A stretch of 64,000 nt of DNA from Arthrobacter jiangjiafuii. GTDB lineage: Bacteria > Actinomycetota > Actinomycetes > Actinomycetales > Micrococcaceae. The stretch covers positions 186,001 to 250,000 of the forward strand of contig NZ_CP076022.1 in the NCBI RefSeq assembly GCF_018622995.1, read 5' to 3'. Below, piece after piece: positions 7,874 to 22,029 of the stretch. Every line of letters begins with the position of its first letter. The first letter of the stretch is position 1. The translations under genes were made by a program, and so were the position numbers. The notes beneath the pieces are model-generated. The model saw only the letters and a program-made list of their open reading frames with translations. It was not told the origin of the DNA and made no database searches.

Positions 7874-8818
7874 ATGGCAAACGAGAGTACGACGGCGGCG
7901 GCAGGGGTGAGTGCGCTTGGCGTCCGGCGGCGCTTCGGTACGGTGGAAGCGGTCCGGGGGATGGATTTCACGGCGCCCGCCGGTGCCGTGACGGCGTTGA
8001 TCGGGCCCAACGGCTCCGGGAAGACCACGCTGCTGCTGATGCTGGCATCGCTGCTGGCCCCCGATGCCGGCGAGGTGCGGATCGGCGGCCTGGACCCCGT
8101 GACGTATCCCGGCGAGGTCCGCCGCAGTGTCGGCTGGATGCCGGACACTTTGGGGATCTGGGATTCACTAACCGCCACCGAGATCCTCGTGACCATGGGA
8201 ACGTTTTACGGCATGCCCCGGCCCCTCGCGCAGAGCCGGGCGGCCGAACTGCTGCACACGGTCCATCTGGGTGACCTGGCCGACAAGCCGTCCCGCGTGT
8301 TTTCCCGCGGCCAGCAGCAGCGGCTGAGCCTGGCGCGGGCACTGATCCACGATCCTGCAGTGCTCCTGCTGGACGAGCCCGCATCGGGGCTGGACCCGGG
8401 CTCCCGGGTTGACCTGCGGATGCTGCTGCGCCGGCTGGCCGATGAGGGGAAAACCGTGGTGGTTTCCTCGCACGTGCTCTCGGAACTGGACGAGATGGCG
8501 GACCGCGCCGTGTTTGTGGCCGGGGGAGAGACGGTGAAAGCCCAGTCGCTGGCCGACGCCGGAGAGCAGGCCCGCTGGTATACGATCCGGGCGCTGGACA
8601 GTGATTTGCTGCTGCACGGCATCACGTCCGCCGGGACGCCCTACCGGATGCAGGACGCCGAACGCCGGCCGGCGCTGCAGGTCCGGCTTGCCGGTGAAGA
8701 TGCCGCAGCGGATCTGCTGCGCTCACTGGTCGGTGCCGGCGTCGCCGTGACCGCCTTCGCCCCCGCCGGCGGAGCCCTCGAAGAGACCTACATGAGTCTG
8801 GATACCGACCGCCGATGA
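7874..8818 (+). CDS. ABC transporter ATP-binding protein
   Basis: 314 residues. Walker A GPNGSGKTT (44-52), signature FSRGQQQRLSLARAL, Walker B VLLLDEPASGLDPGS and the switch His in SSHVLSEL. The C-terminal about 100 residues are those of the ABC-2 type drug or lipid exporter class. Start chosen at MANEST, with GGGTGGGG upstream. It overlaps the permease by ATGA, so the pair forms an exporter. Substrate unknown. Confidence 0.9.
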   Translation: MANESTTAAAGVSALGVRRRFGTVEAVRGMDFTAPAGAVTALIGPNGSGKTTLLLMLASLLAPDAGEVRIGGLDPVTYPGEVRRSVGWMPDTLGIWDSLTATEILVTMGTFYGMPRPLAQSRAAELLHTVHLGDLADKPSRVFSRGQQQRLSLARALIHDPAVLLLDEPASGLDPGSRVDLRMLLRRLADEGKTVVVSSHVLSELDEMADRAVFVAGGETVKAQSLADAGEQARWYTIRALDSDLLLHGITSAGTPYRMQDAERRPALQVRLAGEDAAADLLRSLVGAGVAVTAFAPAGGALEETYMSLDTDRR

Positions 8819-9885
8819 GTACCGCGACTATGCCTTCCGCCGCCCCCGCACCGGCCGGGTTGGGAACACTGGCGGCCGTCCGGGCCGTTTTCTCCCTAGA
8901 AATGAAGCAGCGGCTGCGTTCTCGGGGCTGGTACATCCTGCTGGCCGTCTGGTTTGTGGTCATCGGAGTGGTTTCGGCGCTGACAGCGCTGAACTCCGCG
9001 ACGGACGGGCCGCAGGGCCCGGTGCTCTACGAGCTGATCGTGGGCTTTGTCCTGTTTTTCGGGCTGCTGCTGGCACCGGCCCTGTCGGCGAACGCCATCA
9101 ACGGAGACCGTTCCGCCGGCACGCTCGCCATCCTGCAGGTCACCCTGCTGCGGCCGGGCCAGATTCTGGCGGGCAAGTGGCTGGCCTCCTGGGTGGCGTC
9201 GCTGGGGTTCCTGGTGGCCAGTGTGCCGTTCCTCATCTGGGGCCTGGCCCTGGGTGGGGTGCGGCCGCTGTCCGCCGTCGTCGCCGTCGTGATGCTGGCC
9301 GTGGAGCTGGGCGTGGTGTGCGCCATCGGGGTGGGAGTATCAACGCTGGCCAACCGGCCGCTGTTCTCCATTGTGGTCACCTACATGCTGGTGGCCCTGC
9401 TGAGCCTGGGAACCCTGATCGGGTTCGGGCTGAGCCTGACCCTGGTGCAGGGGACCGTAAAAGCCAGCTCGATTGACTACAGGGATGAACTCACGGCCGA
9501 TGAGGCTTTCTGGGTCTGCACCGGTGACGTGGTGGAAGTCCCGGCCGTGCATACCGAGCGGGTGGCCTGGCTCCTGGCGGCCAATCCGTTTGTCATCGTG
9601 GCCGACGCGATTCCACATTCGGAGTCTGATTCAAGTGAGGCCGGCTACCAGCCGACGGGCGTGATGCAGGGCATCAGCAGCCTGGTCCGGATGGCCCAGG
9701 CCGGGCCGGAGTATTCCCAGCCGTGCGTGGAGGGACAGCCGCAGACCGTAGAGCCGGCCACCTTCCCCATCTGGCCGCTGGGCCTGGTGATCCAGCTTGC
9801 GGTTGCCGGATTGCTGCTGGCGCTGGCCCGGCGCCGGCTGGTCACTCCGGTCCGCAGGCTGGCGGCCGGGACCCGGATCGCCTAG
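8815..9885 (+). CDS. ABC-2 type transporter permease
   Basis: 356 residues with about six hydrophobic segments: one near 36-58, four between about 80 and 215, and one near 325-345. A large extracytoplasmic loop (about 220-320) contains two cysteines. Its ATG overlaps the stop of the ATPase gene. Partner of the preceding ATP-binding protein. Confidence 0.88.
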   Translation: MSTATMPSAAPAPAGLGTLAAVRAVFSLEMKQRLRSRGWYILLAVWFVVIGVVSALTALNSATDGPQGPVLYELIVGFVLFFGLLLAPALSANAINGDRSAGTLAILQVTLLRPGQILAGKWLASWVASLGFLVASVPFLIWGLALGGVRPLSAVVAVVMLAVELGVVCAIGVGVSTLANRPLFSIVVTYMLVALLSLGTLIGFGLSLTLVQGTVKASSIDYRDELTADEAFWVCTGDVVEVPAVHTERVAWLLAANPFVIVADAIPHSESDSSEAGYQPTGVMQGISSLVRMAQAGPEYSQPCVEGQPQTVEPATFPIWPLGLVIQLAVAGLLLALARRRLVTPVRRLAAGTRIA

Positions 9886-9956
9886 CGCCCGCTCCGGGAC
9901 TGCGGTACGGGGCGCGGCGCCTGGTGGCGGAGCCGTGCCGCGCGGCGGGGTGAGGG

Positions 9957-10553
9957 CTAGGACATGCTCCGGCGGCCCTCGAAGGCGCGGCCCAGGGTGA
10001 TCTCGTCCGCGTACTCAAGGTCTCCGCCCACCGGCAGTCCGGAGGCCAAGCGGGTGACGTTGATGCCCAGGGTCTTGAGCATCCGGGACAGGTATGTGGC
10101 GGTCGCTTCGCCCTCGAGGTTGGGGTCGGTGGCGATGATGATCTCGGAGATCTGCTCGTCCGAGAGCCGGCTCAGCAGTTCGCGGATGCGCAGCTGGTCC
10201 GGGCCGATGCCGGCAATCGGATTAATGGCCCCGCCCAGCACGTGGTACCGGCCGCGGAAGGAGCGGGTGCGCTCCACGGCAATGACGTCCTTGGACTCCT
10301 CGACCACGCAGATCATGGTGGGGTCGCGGCGGGTGTCACGGCAGATCGCGCAGGTTTCCTGCTCGGTGACGTTGCCGCAGATGCTGCAGAACTTGACCTT
10401 GTCCTTGACGGTGACGATCGAGGACGCGAGCTTCCGCATGTCGTCCGGATCGGCTTCCAGGATGTGGAACGCGATCCGCTGGGCCGACTTGGGACCGATG
10501 CCCGGGAGCCTGCCCAGTTCATCGATCAGTTCCTGAACGGCGCCTTCGTACAC
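9957..10553 (-). CDS. recR: Recombination mediator RecR
   Basis: 198 residues, full length. N-terminal helix-hairpin-helix ([16 protein letters not shown]), a four-cysteine zinc finger (CSIC...CAIC, about 56-71), a Toprim domain ([12 protein letters not shown] onward) and the C-terminal [18 protein letters not shown]. It acts with RecF/RecO to load RecA at gaps. GTG start with AGAAGG close upstream. It lies downstream of dnaX, a common bacterial arrangement (dnaX-recR). Confidence 0.96.
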   Translation of the reverse strand: MYEGAVQELIDELGRLPGIGPKSAQRIAFHILEADPDDMRKLASSIVTVKDKVKFCSICGNVTEQETCAICRDTRRDPTMICVVEESKDVIAVERTRSFRGRYHVLGGAINPIAGIGPDQLRIRELLSRLSDEQISEIIIATDPNLEGEATATYLSRMLKTLGINVTRLASGLPVGGDLEYADEITLGRAFEGRRSMS

Positions 10554-10638
10554 GTGACCTTCTCTGCTGGGGGTGGATCTCTTTGGGTGGATGCGCCGCC
10601 GCTAGGCGGCGCAGGTGTTACTGCTGGATCCGGCTGGC

Positions 10639-13611
10639 TCAGCGGCCGTCGACGCCGCGTTCCTCAATCAACCGGCCGCCGAGAATCCGCTCGATGGCTT
10701 TCCTGCCCACCAATCCTGAATCCTCGAGCGTGATGTCGTCGGCACTGGGGATGTCTTCGACCAAGTTTACGTTGCTGCGCACCGCTGACGGGTTCGCCGA
10801 GCCGCCGCGCTGCGCGGCTTCGTTCAGCAGTTTTTGATAGCGGCTCAGCGGCCGGCCATCGTTTCTGCCGGCCGCAGGGGACGCTGCTGTCTGCACGGGA
10901 GAAGCCGACGACGCCGCCTGGGTCTGCGGCTGGGCGTGCGGTGCCTGAGCCCCGGGACGGGAAGCAGGGGATGCTGCCTGTGCCTGTGCCGGGCGGGACG
11001 ATGCTCCGGTTCCCGCCGGTGCCTGCGCGGGTGATCCCGCTGCAGAGTTGCCGCGGTTCTGCGTTCCCTGAGCCGCAGGCGAGGAGCCGGTTCCGGCCCA
11101 GTTGGTGGCAGCCCACTCGCTGTCCGAGAGATGACCGGCCGAGTAGACGTCCGTAGGCGGTTCGGCCTGTTCCCAGGCGTTGCTTTCGGGACCGCCGGCG
11201 TACGGATCCTCGGGAGGCTCCTGCTGCCAGTCCTCCGGCAGCGGTCCGGGCGCTGCGGATCCGCGGGCTGCTGCCTGGTTGCCCCGTGCGCCGGGATTCT
11301 GCTGCTGGTTTTGGCCGGACGGACGGGTTGCCCCGGGTGCCTGGCCGGCTGGCGAAGAGTTCTGGCTTCGGCGGCGGTTCAGCGCAGCTGCGGCGGCCGG
11401 TCCCGAGACCACGGCTGATGCACCACGTGCCTCAGGTGTGGTCGGTGCCGGAGCAGCATCCGGTGCCGAGACCGGTGCCGAAGCTGGAGCTGCAGCTTCA
11501 GGCGCCGGTGTCGGGGTAATAGTCGGTGCCGAGACCGGTGCCGGTGCTGAGACCGGTGCCGGTGCGGCCGAGGCAGCGGAAGCCGGAGCCGGAGCCGGCT
11601 CGGTGCTGGGCGGGGCAGGGTGTTGCTGGGACGGAGCCTGGACCTGTGCGGAAACCGGCGCCGGGGTTAGCCGGCTACCTGCTTTTGGGCCCGACTCACC
11701 CGCTGCCGCCGTGCTGTCGTGCACCACATTGACCTGACAGTCAACGCCGAGGATCTGGCTGATCGCCTTGCGCAGATTCTCCAGGTGGTCCGGACGGTTG
11801 AAGTTGGTGGCTGCTCCCGGGTTGCTGAAGGCCAGTTCCAGGATTCGTCCGTCGAAGGCCTTGGGGCTGGCGTTCTTGCTGACGTTCAACCAGGTGGCGC
11901 GCCGGATTCCGGTCAGAGCATCCATGATTTCCGGCCACGCCCTGCGGATCATCTCGATCTGTCCGCCCTGGGCAGGCTGTCCGCCGCCCTGGGCTTCCCG
12001 CGGTGCGGCAGGTGCTGCAGGTGCGTTTGTTGCGGCCGGAGCTCCCTGTGCCGCACCGACGGCAGGCGATGCTGCCGGCTGGCCTGCCCGGAGGTTGGCC
12101 TGCCGGTTGGCGTCCTGAGTGGCTGCATCCGGTGCCGAGGCGGCCGGGGTTGAGTCAGGTTGCGTTGCCGCGGCAGCGGAAGCGGAATTGGCGGAGGACC
12201 CGTTGGAGGCCTGCGGCTCCGGCGCGGTGGCCCAGGTGCCGCCCCAGTCCAGCGGTGACCCGCCGGCAGGTGTGGAGGCAGCTGCGGCCGGAGCCGGTTC
12301 GCTGTCGGGCCGGGAGGCTGCCGGGGCGGACGGTGCATCCGGAACCACAGCGGGTGCCTGCGGCGCCGTCGTCGTCCGTGCTGCCGGAATGGATTCCACC
12401 GGCGAGGAGGCTGCGGCAGCGCGGCCCACGGCCTCGGTGCTGTCTCCGGCGTAGCTCAGGCGCCGTTCGAGGCGGTCCACCCGTGCGGCCGTGCCGCGTT
12501 CGGTCTGGTCGGAGGCGGGCAGCAGGATCCGCGCGCACAACAGTTCCAGATGCAGGCGCGGCGAGGTGGCGCCGGTCATTTCCGTCAGCGCGGTGTTGGT
12601 GATGTCCGCGGCGCGAGAGAGTTCGGCGCCGCCGAGCTGCGTGGCCTGGGTGCCCATCCGGTTGATCTGGTCTTCGGGCATGCCGCGCAGTACCGCAGCG
12701 GCGCTTTCGGGCATCGCGTGCACGATGATCAGGTCGCGGAAGCGCTCCAGCAGGTCCTCGACGAACCGCCGCGGGTCCTGTCCGGTCTGGATGACGCGGT
12801 CAACGGCCCGGAAGACGGTGGCCGCATCGCCGGCAGCGAAGGCGTCAACGACGTCGTCGAGCAGTGAAATGGGGGTGTAACCGAGCAGATTGACGGCCAG
12901 CTCGTAGTCCAGGCCGGCGGGGCCGGCACCGGCCATCAGCTGGTCCAGGACCGAAAGTGAATCGCGGACGGAGCCGCCGCCGGCGCGGATCACCAGGGAC
13001 AGCACACCGGGGGCCACGGGGACGTTTTCCTGCGCACAGAGCTTGTCCAGGTAGGCCAGCAGCGGCTCGGGCGGCACCAGCCGGAACGGATAGTGGTGGG
13101 TGCGGGAGCGGATGGTCCCGATCACCTTGTCCGGCTCGGTGGTGGCGAAGATGAACTTGATGTGCTCCGGCGGCTCTTCGACGATCTTCAGCAGCGCGTT
13201 GAAGCCTGCCGAGGTCACCATGTGGGCCTCGTCAATGATGAAGATCTTGTAGCGGTCGCGGACCGGGGCGAAGGTGGCCCGTTCACGCAGGTCGCGGGCG
13301 TCGTCGACACCACCGTGGCTGGCGGCGTCGATCTCGATCACATCGAGGCTGCCGGATCCGTTGCGGGCCAGTTCCACGCAGCTGTCGCACTTGCCGCAGG
13401 GAACCGGGGTGGGGCCCTCGGCGCAGTTCAGGCAGCGGGCCAGGATGCGGGCGGACGTGGTTTTGCCGCAGCCGCGGGGTCCGGAGAAGAGATAGGCGTG
13501 ATTCACGCGGTTTTTGGAGAGGGCCGCCATCAGCGGCTCAGTGACGTGCTCCTGCCCGATCACATCCGCGAAGCTCTCGGGACGGTAGCGGCGGTAAAGG
13601 GCTGTACTCAC
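10639..13611 (-). CDS. dnaX: DNA polymerase III subunits gamma/tau
   Basis: 990 residues. Clamp-loader ATPase: Walker A GPRGCGKTT (about 43-51), zinc module with C..C and CGKCDSC just after it, Walker B IFIIDEAHMV, and sensor SRTHHYPFRL. Beyond about residue 365 a very long low-complexity Ala/Pro/Ser/Gln linker carries a small conserved island (WPEIMDALTGIRRATWLNVS). The GTG at 13611 gives the standard STALYRRYRPESF start and has AGGG 8 bases upstream; a GTG 24 bases earlier is less likely. No obvious A-rich frameshift site for a shorter gamma form. Confidence 0.95.
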   Translation of the reverse strand: MSTALYRRYRPESFADVIGQEHVTEPLMAALSKNRVNHAYLFSGPRGCGKTTSARILARCLNCAEGPTPVPCGKCDSCVELARNGSGSLDVIEIDAASHGGVDDARDLRERATFAPVRDRYKIFIIDEAHMVTSAGFNALLKIVEEPPEHIKFIFATTEPDKVIGTIRSRTHHYPFRLVPPEPLLAYLDKLCAQENVPVAPGVLSLVIRAGGGSVRDSLSVLDQLMAGAGPAGLDYELAVNLLGYTPISLLDDVVDAFAAGDAATVFRAVDRVIQTGQDPRRFVEDLLERFRDLIIVHAMPESAAAVLRGMPEDQINRMGTQATQLGGAELSRAADITNTALTEMTGATSPRLHLELLCARILLPASDQTERGTAARVDRLERRLSYAGDSTEAVGRAAAASSPVESIPAARTTTAPQAPAVVPDAPSAPAASRPDSEPAPAAAASTPAGGSPLDWGGTWATAPEPQASNGSSANSASAAAATQPDSTPAASAPDAATQDANRQANLRAGQPAASPAVGAAQGAPAATNAPAAPAAPREAQGGGQPAQGGQIEMIRRAWPEIMDALTGIRRATWLNVSKNASPKAFDGRILELAFSNPGAATNFNRPDHLENLRKAISQILGVDCQVNVVHDSTAAAGESGPKAGSRLTPAPVSAQVQAPSQQHPAPPSTEPAPAPASAASAAPAPVSAPAPVSAPTITPTPAPEAAAPASAPVSAPDAAPAPTTPEARGASAVVSGPAAAAALNRRRSQNSSPAGQAPGATRPSGQNQQQNPGARGNQAAARGSAAPGPLPEDWQQEPPEDPYAGGPESNAWEQAEPPTDVYSAGHLSDSEWAATNWAGTGSSPAAQGTQNRGNSAAGSPAQAPAGTGASSRPAQAQAASPASRPGAQAPHAQPQTQAASSASPVQTAASPAAGRNDGRPLSRYQKLLNEAAQRGGSANPSAVRSNVNLVEDIPSADDITLEDSGLVGRKAIERILGGRLIEERGVDGR

Positions 13612-13695
13612 AGATAGAACCCTATCGGTTGGCACTGACGGTTTGCATCCCGACGCCAGGGGCGGGGAAAACCAGCTGGTCCTGAAAAAATTAAA

Positions 13696-13783
13696 GACCC
13701 CTCATGCACCTGCCAGAGCCCGCTTACCCTTGCTACCTTCCGGTCCTGGGGGAGTTCACAGGATGACACCACATGAGGGGCCG
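13696..13783 (-). ncRNA. ffs: Signal recognition particle RNA, small bacterial type
   Basis: On the minus strand the two ends pair (GGCCCCTCATG with CATGAGGGGTC). The apical part carries the universal SRP domain IV signature (CAGGACCGGAAGGTAGCAA-type segment). This is the 4.5S-like RNA that binds Ffh. A U-rich stretch follows the closing stem. It lies between dnaX and a GNAT gene. Confidence 0.93.
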
Positions 13784-13792
13784 CGAATCAGT

Positions 13793-14461
13793 CTACCCGA
13801 TTTTTGGACCGGTTTTGCGGGGCGCCTCTCCCGGGGTCCGGAGGGCTGTGCCGGCGGTCCAGGCATAGCGGTACATGTCCCGCCACTGGGTGCCGACTTT
13901 CTGCCAGGCCGGCAGCAGCACGTCCCTTGTATAGCCGGCATTTTCGGCGGCACGCCACGATCCCTTGTTCCACGGCTCTATATACAGTTCAATCCGCGGC
14001 ATCTGCTGGACGGTCACCGCCCACTCGGTCAGCAGTGCCAGGGCCGCGCCGGCATACCCGCGCTTCCGGTGTTCCGGGCCGATCCAGTAGCCAATGGTGT
14101 CCGGGTTTCCGGTGCGGCGCAGCGACTGCCCGGGCCACAGTCCGATCTGCCCCACACCGGTGCCGGTTTCAGCGTCCGCGATCGCGAAGGACCACCCTTC
14201 GCCGCTGCGCGCCCGCTGGTGCTGGCGTTCGATGTACGCCAGGGCCTCCGCACGGCCGGGCGTGGAGGGAACGCTGGTGATCAGGGGGATAAGGGGATCC
14301 TGGGCAGCGGATTGCACCAGCACGACGTCGGCGGGGCAGAAGGGGCGGAGCGTCACCCGGGTGCCGGTGGGCCGAGGAGTGGAAACGGGAGGGGAAGTGG
14401 AAAGAGGGCCCGTGAGGACGGGCAGCTCAAGGGGACCGATCGTTCGCCGCACCACGGGCAT
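13793..14461 (-). CDS. GNAT-family N-acetyltransferase, RimJ/RimL type
   Basis: 222 residues. Core TRVTLRPFCPADVVLVQ, then YWIGPEHRKRGYAGAALALL (acetyl-CoA loop R-x-x-G-x-A), then IEPWNKGSWRAAENAGY, all typical of ribosomal-protein-type acetyltransferases. Target unknown. ATG start with AAGGAGG 3-4 bases upstream. Confidence 0.85.
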   Translation of the reverse strand: MPVVRRTIGPLELPVLTGPLSTSPPVSTPRPTGTRVTLRPFCPADVVLVQSAAQDPLIPLITSVPSTPGRAEALAYIERQHQRARSGEGWSFAIADAETGTGVGQIGLWPGQSLRRTGNPDTIGYWIGPEHRKRGYAGAALALLTEWAVTVQQMPRIELYIEPWNKGSWRAAENAGYTRDVLLPAWQKVGTQWRDMYRYAWTAGTALRTPGEAPRKTGPKIG

Positions 14462-14541
14462 GGGCCTCCTTCCTGTGTTCCAGTCCTCGTCATGTCCTGC
14501 ACTATCCTGCCTGAGGCAATACAGGCAGTCATCTCTACAGG

Positions 14542-14586
14542 CCCTCTATATACAGACCTCCTATATGCAGACCCCCTATATACACG
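14542..14586. repeat. Three tandem 15-bp TATA-containing repeats
   Basis: Units at 14542-14556, 14557-14571 and 14572-14586 share CCYCYTATATRCA. A related CCCTATATAGGAGGGG element lies at 14645-14660. They are the main structure in the 450 bases between the acetyltransferase gene and the rRNA promoter; no coding sequence is supported in that stretch. Confidence 0.75.
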
Positions 14587-14889
14587 CAGTGGTTGCCGCT
14601 CCAAAGGTGCGGCTCCCTCCATGGATGCAGTGCCCCTTGCAGCTCCCTATATAGGAGGGGTTATAGGGGCCCGATAGGGGGCATCCGGAGGCCCAGCGGG
14701 GCGATTTGCGGCTGGGCCCAAACCTGTGTAGAGTCTTCTAAGTCGCCGCGGCCGGGAGTTGAGAAACTCCTGAGAGCATGGCGGCCAAACCCCACCAAAA
14801 ACATCCTGGTGATCCACCCTGCGCCTCACGGCCCGGGAGCGGAAAGCCGGGGATTTTGCGTGGGATCATCCGGACAAAATGAAGCAGAC

Positions 14890-14906
14890 TTCGGGAATAT
14901 CCCGAA
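14890..14906. promoter_or_regulatory. Inverted repeat abutting the rRNA promoter
   Basis: TTCGGGA-ATA-TCCCGAA, 7-bp arms with a 3-bp centre, ending one base before the -35 element of the rRNA promoter. Candidate binding site for an activator or repressor. Confidence 0.5.
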
Positions 14907-14936
14907 TTGCCAAATACGGTCCGGATGGAATAGAAT
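14907..14936 (+). promoter_or_regulatory. rRNA operon promoter
   Basis: -35 TTGCCA (14907-14912) and -10 TAGAAT (14931-14936) with an 18-base spacer, about 245 bases ahead of the 16S gene. Other promoters further upstream cannot be excluded. Confidence 0.6.
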
Positions 14937-15006
14937 AAAGAAACACTGCAGCGAAGAGAAAAGAAAAACAAGTAATTGTTTTCTCCGAGTATTTCGTATG
15001 CATCTG

Positions 15007-15034
15007 TTGTTTGAGAACTCAATAGTGTGCCAAG
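15007..15034 (+). promoter_or_regulatory. rRNA leader element and 5' half of the 16S processing stem
   Basis: Contains TTGTTTGAGAACTC, repeated as TTGTTTGAGAACTA in the 16S-23S spacer at 17077. The following AATAGTGTGCCAAG can pair with TTTGGCACACTGTT at 16922-16935 beyond 16S, forming the RNase III-type stem that brackets 16S. Confidence 0.65.
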
Positions 15035-15179
15035 TTTATTGATACCAATTTATTTTAATTGGTTGAACTGGTTCTTCCGCCCACCCCGTGGGTGGGAAGG
15101 ACTTTTTTAGCTGGTTTCGAATTTAGTGCAGGACCGTGCAGCCAATTTTCCTTGGCTCCGGTGCTGTGTCTGTAACACA

Positions 15180-20366
<5,187 letters not shown>

Positions 20367-20432
20367 AACCTCACCTGGACGGACACGACTTCAAACGGTC
20401 CGTCAAAGTATAAAGGGTGTTGTTAGATCATG

Positions 20433-20458
20433 TGCTGCTTGCGTCCACTATGTGGTTC
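20433..20458 (+). other. 3' arm of the 23S processing stem
   Basis: GCTTGCGTCCACTATGTGGTTC is complementary, with few mismatches, to 17086-17107 upstream of 23S. Together they form the long stem used to release pre-23S RNA. The rest of the 23S-5S spacer shows nothing else. Confidence 0.65.
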
Positions 20459-20640
20459 CCGGATAACAAACCCGTGTGGTTTGTCACCGTGGAACCGGTA
20501 TCAACCGTCTCTTAACAGGGACGTGCGTGCCGTATAATTACAGTTATATATTGCATCGAAACACTACGCGTGTTTTTGTTGTGACCATTGATTTCCCCTC
20601 ACCCTGGGGTTTGTTTGCCGGGGTGGTGCGGGGTGGAAGG

Positions 20641-20759
20641 GTTACGGCGGTCATAGCGTGGGGGAAACGCCCGGTCCCATTCCGAACCCGGAAGCTAAGA
20701 CCCACAGCGCCGATGGTACTGCATCCGGGAGGATGTGGGAGAGTAGGTCACCGCCGGAC
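20641..20759 (+). rRNA. rrf: 5S ribosomal RNA
   Basis: GTTACGGCGGTCATAGCG at the 5' end pairs with CACCGCCGGAC at the 3' end. The internal CCCGAACCC-type loop segment (CATTCCGAACCCGGAAGC) is conserved. Last gene of the rRNA operon. Confidence 0.96.
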
Positions 20760-20776
20760 ATATTTTATGTTCAGAG

Positions 20777-20817
20777 GCTGAGGTCCGTACCAGTGATGGT
20801 ACGGACCTCAGCTGTTT
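20777..20817 (+). terminator. rRNA operon terminator 1
   Basis: Perfect 15-bp stem (20777-20791 with 20798-20812), 6-base loop, short TGTTT tail. Confidence 0.8.
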
Positions 20818-20848
20818 AATCCGGTATTAATGCCACGGATATTGGAAG

Positions 20849-20882
20849 GCCCGCCCCTTACCCAGGGGCGGGCTTTCTTTTT
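20849..20882 (+). terminator. rRNA operon terminator 2
   Basis: 9-bp GC stem GCCCGCCCC / GGGGCGGGC followed by TTTCTTTTT. Tandem with the first terminator; it separates the rRNA operon from the convergent lipoprotein gene. Confidence 0.88.
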
Positions 20883-20886
20883 GTCC

Positions 20887-21690
20887 TTACAGCTGCGGTT
20901 CCTGGGTGCCAGGGAGCACTCCGGACCAGGTGCCTCCGCGGCTGGAGTCGGGGAAGACCGTGAGTTTTCTCGCGGTATCGCCCGCGGTGCCGGCGGGGAC
21001 GTAGTAGGCCAGCAGGTCAGGGATGTTGGGGTCATGGGGGGTGTAGAGCCCTGGAGCCAGCGCCACGACCCGGCCGTCCACCAGCCGGCCGTCGTACCAG
21101 GCGGCAACGCGGTAATCCAGGGAAGCGGCGTCCACCACCAGCGGGTATCCCGGGTAGGCGGGGACGACGCGGGCTATTGTTCCCGGAAAAACGGTATAGG
21201 TGGCTGCAGTTTCGCTGGCCTCGTACGGGGCGCAGCGGCTCAGCAGCCCCGAGACGGCACCCTTCCAGATATCGACATTGAAGTTCCAGGCGGAACCCGG
21301 GTCAGCGGCTTGTCCTGCGACGCTCTCCAGCGGCGAGACGAGCCCTTCCAGCAGCAGGGCCAGGGTGTGCGGGGCAGTGGCGGCTATGCCGTCAAGCTCC
21401 TCCTGGAGCACGCGGGCGTCGTCGGCGGTTCCCTGGAAGCCACTGGTTCCGCCACCGAACTGCACGCGGTGGATGGCGTTGTAGAGCGGGCCTTTGCCGT
21501 CGGTCTCGAGGAGCTTGAGGCAGGTGGCTTCCTCCGTGTCCTGCGCCGCCGTTTCGGCGCTCGGCGCTGCAGCGGACGGCGCGGCAGGTGCCGGTGCGGA
21601 GGCCGAGGAGCTGCCGGACTCCACAGCTTCGGCGCTGCAGCCGGTCACCAGCATCAGGGCGATGGCAGGAATGGCGGCAGTTTTTCTCAT
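20887..21690 (-). CDS. Hypothetical lipoprotein
   Basis: 267 residues. Signal peptide with lipobox LVTGC (Cys18), then an Ala/Pro/Ser linker to about residue 50, then a globular domain with two cysteines (ATCLKLL and SRCAPYE). No recognised family. The C-terminal part repeatedly mentions Tyr/Pro-rich strands (VVPAYPGYPLVV, GLYTPHDPN). The ATG at 21690 is chosen because it opens the signal peptide; a longer frame to 21876 has none. Confidence 0.75.
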   Translation of the reverse strand: MRKTAAIPAIALMLVTGCSAEAVESGSSSASAPAPAAPSAAAPSAETAAQDTEEATCLKLLETDGKGPLYNAIHRVQFGGGTSGFQGTADDARVLQEELDGIAATAPHTLALLLEGLVSPLESVAGQAADPGSAWNFNVDIWKGAVSGLLSRCAPYEASETAATYTVFPGTIARVVPAYPGYPLVVDAASLDYRVAAWYDGRLVDGRVVALAPGLYTPHDPNIPDLLAYYVPAGTAGDTARKLTVFPDSSRGGTWSGVLPGTQEPQL

Positions 21691-21846
21691 GGTTCCCCCG
21701 GAAAGCGTAGACAGTGGTCCCACCCTAGCGGGCGGGGCGGCCGCCCGGACGGTCATCGGGAGGGTGGCGTTTTCGCAGATGCCTCCCGATTCGGCAATCG
21801 GGCCATTGTCCGGTAGTCTTGTATCTGCTCTTGACGAGCAAAGCCT

Positions 21847-21934
21847 GGAGGATTCGCCTAGCGGCCTATGGCGCACGCCTGGAACGCGTGTTGGGTTAAC
21901 GCCCTCGGGGGTTCAAATCCCCCATCCTCCGCCA
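21847..21934 (+). tRNA. tRNA-Ser (anticodon GGA)
   Basis: Acceptor GGAGGAT (21847-21853) pairs with ATCCTCC (21924-21930), followed by G and an encoded CCA. Anticodon stem CACGC / GCGTG closes loop CTGGAAC. A long variable arm and the T-arm GGGGGTTCAAATCCCCC complete a class II tRNA. Its last 29 bases are the left core repeat of the prophage, so the gene is intact after integration. Confidence 0.96.
21906..21934. repeat. attL core (29-bp direct repeat)
   Basis: CGGGGGTTCAAATCCCCC followed by ATCCTCCGCCA: the T-arm to CCA of tRNA-Ser. Exact copy at 59163-59191. Confidence 0.95.
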
Positions 21935-21938
21935 AATT

Positions 21939-21972
21939 GGCCCCTACATCTAGCCGATGTAGGGGCCTTTTC
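21939..21972 (+). terminator. Phage-supplied terminator for tRNA-Ser
   Basis: 12-bp perfect stem GGCCCCTACATC / GATGTAGGGGCC with loop TAGCC and TTTTCTTT tail, 4 bases after the tRNA. It replaces the host tRNA terminator, which now lies beyond attR at 59195. Confidence 0.88.
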
Positions 21973-21980
21973 TTTGCCAT

Positions 21981-22008
21981 GTTGACGGATCACCCGGTTT
22001 TGTTGACG
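21981..22008. promoter_or_regulatory. Candidate integrase arm-type sites, attL side
   Basis: GTTGACG at 21981-21987 and again at 22002-22008, 21 bp apart (about two helical turns), between the core and the integrase gene. The same heptamer forms an inverted pair near attR. Confidence 0.55.
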
Positions 22009-22029
22009 AGAATCCGTTAAGCTGACCGC

